Below are positions 11,745 to 20,127 of a stretch of DNA of 64,000 nt, piece by piece. Both the position numbers and the translations under genes were made by a program. Under the pieces are notes generated by a model. It was given only the letters and a program-made list of their open reading frames with translations, was not told the origin of the DNA and did not search any database. The stretch is from Mytilus californianus (Eukaryota; Mollusca; Bivalvia; Mytilida; Mytilidae), in assembly GCF_021869535.1 (NCBI RefSeq), contig NW_026262712.1:70712100-70776099 (forward strand), given 5' to 3'. Numbering within the stretch: position 1 is the stretch's first letter; each line of letters opens with the position of its first letter.

Positions 11745-11930
11745 TGTTTTAATGAGTCCCGCAAGGTATACCGTCTTGGGACCCATATTAATTATTAATT
11801 TACATCTCAGTCTGTAAATATTTCATCTGATATCAGACTATTAGCAGATGACTGTGTTACTTTGCTTCAGGGAAATCAATACCATCAAGTATTGAAAACA
11901 AGTTGCTTTCTTTATGAAAAGAAAATTCAC
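11745..11930 (+). pseudogene. LINE reverse transcriptase remnant 3
   Basis: A short plus-strand piece with VPQG, then after a one-base shift TVLGPIL, then in another frame IRLLADDCVTLL (the ADD of motif C). It is too short and broken to assign beyond a non-LTR reverse transcriptase like remnant 2. It is a separate copy, because motifs B and C are repeated. Confidence 0.6.
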
Positions 11931-12210
11931 TTTCCGTGAGTGAAATAAATGCATGCATGTGTTTTTTTGTGTGCAAGAAATAGTATATGGAAAGCATGCG
12001 AACTCATAATCACGCATATTTATTCTAGGCTCAAATATAATGCAAGTTGAATTCTGATGTCAAACTAACTACCTCAAGTCGTTTGCCATTGTCATTTAAT
12101 CCTGAATTTGTGTAAACGAAACCGATATTGTTGTCAAATAGGATTTACAAAATCGCACCATATTGCAAAGATTTAGGTGCTATAAGGTTGAACTATTAAA
12201 ACAAAAACAA

Positions 12211-12293
12211 AATGGCTTCGCCGCGGTTGACAATGTTTTCTCGGGGTAACAATCTGCTCTATCACCCTCTCAGTTATGTGTTATTTATATACT
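12211..12293 (+). repeat. Solo arm of an inverted-repeat element
   Basis: Matches 12669-12752 directly: GGCTTCGCCGCGG, GACAATGTTTTCTCGGGGTA, ACAATCTGCTCTATCACC, CTCAG-TATGTGTTATTTATA. Only one arm is seen here. Confidence 0.8.
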
Positions 12294-12526
12294 ATCACAT
12301 GGCTGAGCGGGTGACAATTTTTTTGAATGTCACCTTCTCGTCCAGACCAATCAAAAATCAATAATTTAAAGGACAATGAATTGAATTTACATCAAGTTAT
12401 TAAAGGCAATGCTTAAGATCTACGTTTTGGCTCAGATTCTTTTATTTGACTGTCAAAATAAAAAAAATAAAACATCTTGCTTCACTTCTGTTGATTTTTC
12501 TAATACCCGTAACGTTGTTATGTACG

Positions 12527-12534
12527 TGACGTCA
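12527..12534. promoter_or_regulatory. Single TGACGTCA palindrome
   Basis: A perfect CRE-type 8-mer, isolated from any recognised gene. Its function is unknown. Confidence 0.2.
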
Positions 12535-12603
12535 TAGAAAATACTTTTAAAATAAAATTAATCTGTAAAAGACAATAATTATAGAACATTCAGTATAATA
12601 AAT

Positions 12604-12745
12604 TAAATAACACATAGCTGAGAGGGTGATAGAGCAGATTGGTACCCCTCGAAAAACCATTGTCAACCTTGGCTTCGCCGCGGATGACAATGTTTTCTCG
12701 GGGTAACAATCTGCTCTATCACCCTCTCAGCTATGTGTTATTTAT
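12604..12745. repeat. Inverted-repeat (fold-back) element
   Basis: The left arm 12604-12666 and right arm 12683-12745 are reverse complements with few mismatches (AAATAACACATAGCTGAGAG on one side, CTCTCAGCTATGTGTTATTT on the other). A 16-bp GC-rich loop lies between. Same family as the solo arm at 12211. Confidence 0.8.
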
Positions 12746-12869
12746 ATAATAGTATGAGATACATTGTTAACGATAAAAATAACTCATAAGATGCTGAGAT
12801 CAATGATCAGACTATAAAATCGGTATAAATGTACTATATATATGATAGTTGTTAATTTCTGTGTCATTT

Positions 12870-12928
12870 GGGCTCTTGTGGAGAGTTGTCTCATTGGCAA
12901 TCATACCACATTTTCTTATTTTTATATG
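12870..12928 (-). repeat. Dispersed repeat R1, copy 2
   Basis: Reverse-complement copy of the R1 core (GAGAGTTGTCTCATTGGCAA then TCATACCACA). Confidence 0.8.
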
Positions 12929-13765
12929 TTTTCTGTTAATCTAATTAAAATACAGGTCATGTGATGATGTGTGATTAACAGCATGTACAAGCAAAGCGTG
13001 GACACAGCATCTATATTTAATCAGATTGCTTTTCTGTTGTCTATTTAATACGTCATCGCCGTTATCAATTTGGTGTACGTTGAAAATGGAACCGACACGA
13101 TGGTGTTTAAAAATGGTTTTATCTCATTGTGCTGCAATGATCACCTTTATACTTTGATTATAGTTCAGGTAAATGGAAGTTTCTGGAAGTACACTTGTTA
13201 TGATTCATTGTGAATTTTAATTCATAAGTACTAACAAAAAGATCGTGTGACCTACATTTTATGATTCAATAATGGTTAAACTATATAAAACTACAGGCTA
13301 TATTAAAGTTTAATATCAAGTCTGAATCAGTTAAAATGGGAATAATTTCAACTAATAACACGAAATGTGCGTCAACTTTCAGAAATAATGCAGGCTTCTT
13401 ATATAGATTCAGATTCTTTATTTCTTATAAAACCAAGTTAATTTAATGGTACAAAGAAAGACATTTTTACATATAATTGCATACAGATTCTGCGCATGAC
13501 AAGTTTGTACAAAACGAGCATAAAAAGATGAGTGATCGATGATCAACCTGGAGAACATACTTCTATATTGATAATTCTGATTAATTTACACAAATTTTTC
13601 AATACCCGAATATTTGTTGAAACAAATAAACTGCCGAATTTCAAAACATTTACTCGACTTACATAGTAAGGTTTAAGAAAAGCTCTTATAGAAAGTGTTT
13701 GGTTGGCACTCGGTCTGATAAAGAGATAAGGCCGATTTTCCATGTAATTGTTTGCAGGCTATTTC
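12929..13765. other. Intergenic DNA without recognised features
   Basis: No supported coding frame or repeat was seen between repeat R1 and the 33-bp minisatellite. Confidence 0.35.
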
Positions 13766-13950
13766 TTTCACTCACAGGGTGGAAATCTGAAGTATTTGTT
13801 TCACTCACAGGGTGGAAATCTGAGGTATTTGTTTCACTCACAGGGTGGAAATCTGAAGTATTTGCTTCACTCACAGGGTGGAAATCTGAAGTATTTGTTT
13901 CACTCACAGGGTGGAAATCTAAGTATTTGTTTCACTCACAGCTAGGAAAT
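13766..13950 (+). repeat. 33-bp minisatellite (six units)
   Basis: Units at about 13766, 13799, 13832, 13865, 13898 and 13930, each carrying TTTCACTCACAGGGTGGAAA followed by TCTGAAGTATTTG. The fifth unit has a 1-bp deletion and the last is diverged. Because 33 is divisible by three, three overlapping pseudo-repeat reading frames arise; none is taken as a gene. Confidence 0.9.
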
Positions 13951-14805
13951 CTAAAATTCTTCTAGAAACAGAATATTGAACTTTATATCATATACATGTA
14001 CTTTAACTATTTGGCAACGATTTTATAAATTTGCATTATAAACCAAAACTCTATTCAGCAGTACATGTTGCTGATGTAGGCATTTTGATACAAATTGCAA
14101 ATTTTAAAATTACATGTTTTATTCAAATGATGCACCCTATGACATCACTAACTAAAATTAATTAATGTGTATCCCAAAAACAAGACATAGCTTTACTACC
14201 GACAGGAATTTGGATTGAGTCAACGAAATCCTGCCTATATACTTTTTGGATAAATATTCTAATTTTTTTTTTAAATCTGTCAAAATTTCGGTTTTGAACA
14301 ATTATCTGGCGGTAATAATTAGGTGTTCTGATTTGTTTATAATGTGCCATTATATTATTAAAACCTTAAAGTAGACACAGTCAGTTGTGATGAGTGTGAA
14401 TTTAAGTAAAGATTGGGGCACGTTTTGAAAGTTGCCCTGGTGTGAAACAAATCCACGGGAAAATAAGTCCTCTGTTTTCATATAGTATGACCCCAAGGGT
14501 TGACTGGGGAAAAACAATAAAGTCATATCTGGATATCTTGCTAAAGTGGGGTACCGGTGTCCGTTTGGCTGTGCAGAATGTAAAAATAAGCAACCACGTC
14601 CAGTCGGAATGGGGACTTATCATTTTTTTTATACGATGTCTTCAGTAGGATGAGTGCGATCTCTGCACGTTAGTTAACTAATCTTCACAACATTTTTCTA
14701 ATGTGTCCGGGCCTGTTGCATGCAACATATCCGCTTCTTTTAAATATCCTATCATTTTCAAGGTGCTACAAGTGCCAAAGTTGTCCAACCCTTATCCCGA
14801 TCAAC
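13951..14805. other. Intergenic DNA, no supported gene
   Basis: Two overlapping open frames lie on opposite strands at 14402-14648 (73 and 68 codons). Neither shows a recognisable domain. The locally higher GC could mean an old transposon fragment, but nothing identifies it. Confidence 0.3.
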
Positions 14806-14862
14806 CTTTTTGAATATGCATGACATATTTGCCACTGGACGTTCAGCTATCACTCAATCGTG
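14806..14862 (+). repeat. Dispersed repeat R4, copy 2
   Basis: TTGAATATGCATGACATATT followed by TGCCACTGGACG matches the copy at 6525. Confidence 0.7.
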
Positions 14863-15249
14863 TAGCCTGCTACTATCTAGATTAGTGGAATAACAAATGG
14901 CTCAAAGAAAATCACACAAACAAAACCTGATTTCGAGAAAGCTCATAACCCAATAATATCAGTATTACGATAAACAACACTGTAAACACAGTTAAATGTA
15001 AAACTACACATGTTGTATGTAATAACATCCTCATGAATACAAATACGAATGTAGAAATAATTTTCTACAAAACAGGGGTTGGATGACAAACGGCTGCATC
15101 AAAAGGTGAAGATATAGGAATTTGCTTGAAGGAAATCTGCAATAGTTTTATGATGTAGACCCATTTTGACTATTCTTTTTTTTACATAATAAGCAGCCAG
15201 TTTAATTGTAACTTTTACTTAGTAAAGTAGATTTGTATGTTTCGGAGTT
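14863..15249. other. Intergenic DNA without recognised features
   Basis: Nothing coding or repetitive was recognised here. Confidence 0.3.
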
Positions 15250-15420
15250 TAGTGTGGCGTTAATTTCGATGAAATTGTTTACATTATTGTAAAGTGCCCA
15301 GCTGAAACCCGCCTCCGGGTGCGGGATTTTCTCGCTGCGTTGAAGACCCATTGGTTGCCTTTGGATGTGTTCTGCTCCTAGGTCTAGTCGTTGTCTCTTT
15401 GACACATTCCCCGTTCCCAT
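15250..15420 (-). repeat. Dispersed repeat R3, copy 1
   Basis: On the minus strand it begins GGGAACGGGGAATGTGTCAA and includes TTCAACGCAGCGAGAAAATC then CCGCACCCGGAGG. A matching copy is at 24672-24915 (plus), duplicated at 39089-39332. It gives spurious frames containing MGLQRSEKIPHPE in both places. Confidence 0.8.
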
Positions 15421-15557
15421 TCTATATTCTATTACGCGTCATAACGTTTTTCTCAGGGTGATGTGTACTGTAAATGTCTAGTGATGAGTTTTCCATATAT
15501 GACCCTAGCAGAGATATACCTGGTAAAACATATTCACGAAAAGATCCATAAACTATA

Positions 15558-15563
15558 TTTATT
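15558..15563 (-). terminator. Candidate poly(A) signal of the serpin gene
   Basis: AATAAA on the minus strand about 166 bp beyond the serpin stop codon; the nearest canonical signal seen. Confidence 0.45.
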
Positions 15564-15728
15564 TGTATATGTATTATTTAGTTTTGCAATTTTCAGTAAA
15601 GCAGACTTTTACAAGTATAATTATAATCTAGTTAAATTAAAAAGAAAATTTACATGATACTCTTAATTGTTCCAATGCATATGAAACTTCACTGTTTGAA
15701 TGTTGTCAATACATGCATAAACAAATCT

Positions 15729-16862
15729 TTAAGTCGGCTTTGAATATCGGCCAATGAAAAGTATAGTTCCAGATTCATTTTCACGGATTAAAAACAAGAA
15801 CGGGTGGTCTGCTTTAAACTCAAATGGCGGAAGTGGCATCATCATCCGGGTCATTACAAGAGCGGTGGCAGCAGCTGCTTCTGTTCCTTCCTCGTTCACT
15901 TCAACAAAAGCCTTGTGTATGGCGTCGCTCACATACACATCTTTCCCACCATCTTGATATATCCCACCAAAGTCAGCTTTAGTATCGAATATTTTTGTGA
16001 TGCCAAGCTTTGGTAAAACTTTAGTCAGATCAAATGTAGCCTCTATTTTAAATTTCGGTATGGAAATATTAGTTTCTTGTTTATAAGTACTGTCAATGGC
16101 TTTTTGTAATGTCGAAACGGTCAGATTACTTTCTAATACAGTCAAACCCATCTTTTTGTTTGGTAGAATAATCATCATAGAAAGTGTGTCCCCTTTGTAC
16201 GGCAGTTGCAAACACTTACAATCCAACTCGTCAAATTCACCGGACATAACTTTCTTTTTACCAAACATCATATCTACTGCGATCACATTTTCGTCGCTGA
16301 CGTGAAAGGGTTGCCTGGAAGTATTTCCTTCATCAAACTTGAGCTCCCAATCACCCTTAAAATATATAGCATTTGTTAAAACCATCATTGTATCCTTAGT
16401 CAGAAGATTCGGAGTTAGAAGATCCTTTATCTTATCCCTGGTTTGTTTTTCTATCCAAGAGTTAATCTGAATTCTTGCTTCTTCAGCTTTGTTTTCAAAG
16501 TCCATCAGTTGTACTTCACTGCCATAATATTTCAGGGCAGCATCGGTGAAATTTGTCTTCAAATCTACTCCTAATTTCGAAAATAATCTATTGGCTATTG
16601 CCACTAATACACCGTTTCCTGATTTAGAACACAGTTTATTCTGCAGTGAATTGTATCCTTCATGGGCAGAAGAACCTGTTTGTCCCTGAAGTTTTAATGC
16701 CGTTTCTAATTCTGTTTTAGTATCACCATCTGTTCCCAAAAGAAGTAACATCAACGCGGCAGATACACTGTACGGTGACATAAACACATTTCCTTCTTTT
16801 TCTAGTGCTTGATATAGTGGTAATGAGAATTCAAGAACCGATTTCTCGAATGCACTACTCAT
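15729..16862 (-). CDS. Intracellular-type (clade B-like) serpin
   Basis: A 377-codon uninterrupted frame of normal serpin length. There is no N-terminal signal peptide, so a cytosolic/nuclear clade B-like protease inhibitor is likely. Family landmarks: FMSPYSVSAALMLLLLGTDG (residues 27-46), NAIYFKGDWELKF (164-176), the hinge NEEGTEAAAATA (323-334) and the ADHPFLFLI signature (351-359). The small-residue hinge with Thr at P14 and Ala at P12-P9 predicts a working inhibitor. Counting from Gly326 as P15 places Met340 at P1, Met341 at P1' and Arg339 at P2. A Met P1 suggests elastase- or chymotrypsin-like targets and oxidation sensitivity; cleavage after Arg339 is the alternative. The coding region is intronless. 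Start: first ATG, in frame with the conserved helix A. There is no neighbouring host gene within several kb. Confidence 0.95.
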   Translation of the reverse strand: MSSAFEKSVLEFSLPLYQALEKEGNVFMSPYSVSAALMLLLLGTDGDTKTELETALKLQGQTGSSAHEGYNSLQNKLCSKSGNGVLVAIANRLFSKLGVDLKTNFTDAALKYYGSEVQLMDFENKAEEARIQINSWIEKQTRDKIKDLLTPNLLTKDTMMVLTNAIYFKGDWELKFDEGNTSRQPFHVSDENVIAVDMMFGKKKVMSGEFDELDCKCLQLPYKGDTLSMMIILPNKKMGLTVLESNLTVSTLQKAIDSTYKQETNISIPKFKIEATFDLTKVLPKLGITKIFDTKADFGGIYQDGGKDVYVSDAIHKAFVEVNEEGTEAAAATALVMTRMMMPLPPFEFKADHPFLFLIRENESGTILFIGRYSKPT

Positions 16863-16963
16863 TTTCGACAGTTCGTGTTGCTGAGACTAATCTTTTTTAC
16901 AACAGCAAAGTAGTCAGTTTTATTACAAATCCTTCCTGGGTAGGCGTGTTTAATTTAGTATAA

Positions 16964-16969
16964 TTTATA
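16964..16969 (-). promoter_or_regulatory. Candidate TATA box of the serpin gene
   Basis: TATAAA on the minus strand about 100 bp upstream of the serpin ATG. This would allow a short 5' untranslated region of about 70 bases. A CAG at the end of a T-rich stretch just before the ATG could instead be a splice acceptor after a 5' non-coding exon. Confidence 0.4.
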
Positions 16970-17815
16970 AGTGTTCTACGATGCGGAAAGTAGCTTTAAG
17001 GAAACACAAATTAAAGTGAATGTGATCGATATTTACCACTTTGTACTTGTGTGTATGATAATGATCATATATGTTAATACATGTATAGTGTGACCTTCAC
17101 ATGCATGATAAGAACTGAAGGTAATTTAGCCCGGGGTTCAGATATATAGGTATACATACAATACATACATACACACATATATATATGTATGTTCATTGAT
17201 ATTTTAAAAGTAATTTTCTATCTCCGCTTTTGTCTTGTATACTTAGCTGCGTTGTTGTAGAGACTGATTAGAAATTGTAACCCTGCATCTGATCACCCCA
17301 TCCCCAACCTTTTCCCTACACGATTCCATGAAACAAAAGTACCTGTAGTTTTAAAATAAAATAACGCTTATTAATTTACATGAAACAAATTTAGTGACAA
17401 TAAATAATAAATATCTGAATTACATATTACATGTGTTACACATACAGAACAAATTTTTTTTTAATGATGTATGCATATTAACTTTTCTAATCCTTTTTGA
17501 GTGATGTGAAACATGACGTCCTTTATTGTAGGAGAAAATATTGTCTTTCTCATAATAGCCATTAATTTGAATGAAATTTATTAGTTTATGACTGTATCGT
17601 AGGCGATTGTTAAATGCTTCGAGTGTATTATATTTGATTTCTCACGACCTTGCAGTTTTGACATATTTACAAAGAAGGCAATAATGCTGAAAGATAAACA
17701 TTTATTCGATTTAAAGACGTTTTCGTTAAGATGTAATTTTTATTTCAGTGTGCATTAGTGTCGATGCATTTTACGCCAAGATTCTTCAATTATTTTGATT
17801 TATCATAACAAGTGT
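16970..17815. other. Intergenic DNA with a TA/CA microsatellite
   Basis: A short ATAC/CATA/TA microsatellite is at 17150-17192. Nothing else was recognised. Confidence 0.5.
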
Positions 17816-17960
17816 AAAAGAGAGGCGAACGATATCAAAGGGACATTCAAACTCATAAGTCGAAAATAAACAGACAATGCCATAACTAAAATTGAAAATA
17901 AACTGACAACGTCGTGACTAAAAATGAAAAAGACCAACAGACAAACAACAGTACAGTGGG
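17816..17960 (+). repeat. Probable dispersed repeat with internal near-duplication
   Basis: Two adjacent related segments, each containing GAAAATAAAC(A/T)GACAA and an ACTAAAA stretch, followed by AAAGACCAACAGACAAACAA. I associate this with a dispersed mussel element often found beside Penelope-like tails, but the window holds no second full copy to prove it. Confidence 0.4.
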
Positions 17961-18235
17961 AAATCTGGTGACAAAATATTACCTGCACTATATACACAGA
18001 AATCTTGATCTTTTCAATGTTTGTCAAGTTTTCGCAATGACGCTATCAACAATAGATTTACTTATTGATAAAAAGGTTCTGGTAAATATAGTAACAATTA
18101 AATCAAATTGAAATAAAATCAAAATTTTCATATAATGTTATCATTTCCCTCCTAAATATATATAGCAAACGACGAGACTCAGTATAGCAGGCTATAAGAG
18201 CTTTATGTAAAATTGGTTTAAAATGTTGCTATGAT

Positions 18236-18360
18236 AGATATAAGAAAATGTGGTATGAGTGCCAATGAGACAACTCTCCATCCAAGTCACAAGTTGTAAA
18301 AGTAAACCATTATAGGTCAAAGTAAGGCCTTCAACACTGAGCCTTAGCTCACCCCGAACA
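18236..18360 (+). repeat. Dispersed repeat R1, copy 3 (longest)
   Basis: The R1 core GGTATGAGTGCCAATGAGAC is followed by an extended segment (AAGGCCTTCAACACTGAGCC). The R1 copy near 22781 carries the reverse complement of the same extension. Confidence 0.8.
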
Positions 18361-18630
18361 GCAAGACATGAGAATAAATTCCTGGATTACCAACTTCAAT
18401 TTATTTTTCTACTGGCTTTATAGCTCTCTGGAACACCCCAATTATATGTATGCACCTAGATCAGAGAAGTTCTGGGAAAAAAGTTCACTGGAATCGATTA
18501 ATATGCAGCAAAGATTAACATTTTTGAAATTAAGTTACCAAGCAAATTCAGACGGACCTTATCCCGATTTAAACAATGAATGCGAATAGATCGAGAAGAC
18601 CGCAAATACATGTACAGAAATCGAGACTAC
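18361..18630. other. Unassigned DNA
   Basis: A 73-codon plus-strand frame at 18368-18589 shows no recognisable domain and is not called as a gene. Confidence 0.3.
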
Positions 18631-18781
18631 GGCTGTGTTTGGATATACGCTAGAGGTGGCCTATGGTTATCCATAGGTACCTTTGGTTTGATATTCTATA
18701 TATCAAAATATCAAACCATTGGTACCCAAAGATACCTATGGGTAACCATAGGCTGCCTTAGGCGTATATCCAAACACAGCC
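18631..18781 (-). mobile_element. 151-bp fold-back element, copy 1
   Basis: Ends GGCTGTGTTTGGATATACGC and GCGTATATCCAAACACAGCC are perfect inverted repeats. The whole element is an imperfect palindrome with arms of about 70 bp. It lies in the opposite orientation to the other copies and differs at a few sites. No clear target-site duplication flanks it. There is no coding capacity, so it would be non-autonomous. Confidence 0.85.
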
Positions 18782-18973
18782 GATCTTTTCTTAAAATTGT
18801 ATAAAAGAATAGTAAAAATCTTTGAACAGTTAACCTACTTTATAAAAATAATTATATTTATTATATACTTAGTAGTAAATACAGATAAATTGTATGTGTA
18901 ATACAATCATTGGCAAGCGTGCTGTATCAGCCACCCGTGATGATATCGATATCAGCACGGTTGCAAAGGCTTT

Positions 18974-19122
18974 GGCTGTGTTTGGATATACGCCTAAGGC
19001 AGCCTATGGTTACCCATAGGTATCTTTGGGTACCAATGGTTTGATATTTTGATATATAGAATATCAAACGAAAGGTACCTATGGATAACCATAGGCCACC
19101 TCTGGCGTATATCCAAACACAG
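18974..19122 (+). mobile_element. 151-bp fold-back element, copy 2 (first of a tandem pair)
   Basis: The sequence matches the copy at 23752. Its right end stops at CAAACACAG and is fused directly to the next copy, sharing a terminal G, so the two palindromes sit head to tail with about 2 bp missing. Confidence 0.85.
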
Positions 19123-19272
19123 GCTGTGTTTGGATATACGCCTAAGGCAGCCTATGGTTACCCATAGGTATCTTTGGGTACCAATGGTTTGATATTTTGA
19201 TATATAGAATATCAAACGAAAGGTACCTATGGATAACCATAGGCCACCTCTGGCGTATATCCAAACACAGCC
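19122..19272 (+). mobile_element. 151-bp fold-back element, copy 3 (second of a tandem pair)
   Basis: Full length and apparently identical to copies 2 and 4. The pair interrupts a GCAAAGGCTT...AATCTATATGACGTCA unit that is seen uninterrupted at about 19331-19370. Confidence 0.85.
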
Positions 19273-19300
19273 ACAGCCTTTATCACACCTTTAATCTATA

Positions 19301-19426
19301 TGACGTCACGTCATCTATTGTAGTCACTGTTGCAAAGGCTTAATCAAACCCCTAATCTGTATGACGTCATGTCAAACCTCTAATCTGTATGACGTCATTT
19401 CAACCCCCCTTATCTGTATGACGTCA
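19301..19426. repeat. Degenerate tandem repeat with four TGACGTCA sites
   Basis: TGACGTCA occurs at 19301, 19362, 19390 and 19419. Three are preceded by the same CTGTA sequence and one by CTATA, all within a repeated TAATCTGTATGACGTCA unit. The sites are CRE-type palindromes, but no gene start is close by. Confidence 0.7.
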
Positions 19427-19476
19427 TGTCACATTAAACACATCTACGTGAGGTATATGTATATAATAAAGTGTAT

Positions 19477-19605
19477 ATGATATAGCTTTTTCAATATCAC
19501 ACACCGTATCAACCCTCAACCAATATAATCCCTCGAGCAGAGCTCTTGGGATTATATTGCTGTCTCTGGTTGATACGGATGTGATATTGAAAAAGCCATA
19601 TGATA
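19477..19605. repeat. Inverted-repeat hairpin element
   Basis: The left arm 19477-19532 and right arm 19548-19605 are near reverse complements (AGCTTTTTCAATATCACA against TGTGATATTGAAAAAGCC). A GC-rich loop, CTCGAGCAGAGCTC, lies between. Probably a MITE. Confidence 0.75.
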
Positions 19606-20127
19606 TTCTCTATTTAATTTTTTAACCTGCAAAGACATGACTTTTAAATTGTTATATTCACGAAAAGACAATATTTCTATATTGAAAATTCACGTGACAA
19701 GAGCAGATCGGTGTACTCGAAAACTTAAGATGTGACAAATAGGTATATTTTGGGAAATTGTAACAGGTTAAGGACTTTGTGGAACACTCCGAAATGTTTT
19801 GACCTGAAAGGTCTTTAGATTTTGTATATACATGATTTTTCCATTTTTTTTAATCATTATACAGCAAAGATTTTTTAAATTTCAGTTTCACAAGCTTTCA
19901 ATGCAATTATCTCTGTAAATAATGATCATACAACATCGTGTCTTTGTATGTATATTTCTAATAACACAGTTTAACAATTAATTTCTTTAAAATGTACGAT
20001 TGTTGTTTAGAAATAACTTTTGATCAGTATCGTAACCGTCATTGTTTTACTATCGATTTTCTCGACTTTTTCAAAAGAAGAGTGAATTTTCCTTTGTTCT
20101 AGTTCTTCGGTTAAGCCGCTGAGTACG
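19606..20127. other. AT-rich DNA without recognised features
   Basis: No coding frame or repeat was recognised. Confidence 0.35.

Noticed and set aside
13686-13965. Three overlapping repeat-protein frames (VFVSLTGWKSE-type and others)
   Set aside because: They arise from a 33-bp minisatellite whose unit is a multiple of three; no start context, domain or splice signal supports a gene.
14402-14648. Overlapping open frames on both strands
   Set aside because: No recognisable domain on either strand and no second copy in the window to compare.
15754-16305. Several plus-strand frames opposite the serpin
   Set aside because: They are antisense shadows of the conserved serpin coding sequence.
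18994-19215. 73-codon frame within the fold-back pair
   Set aside because: It lies entirely in a palindromic element and appears as its own reverse in the other copy, so it is not coding.
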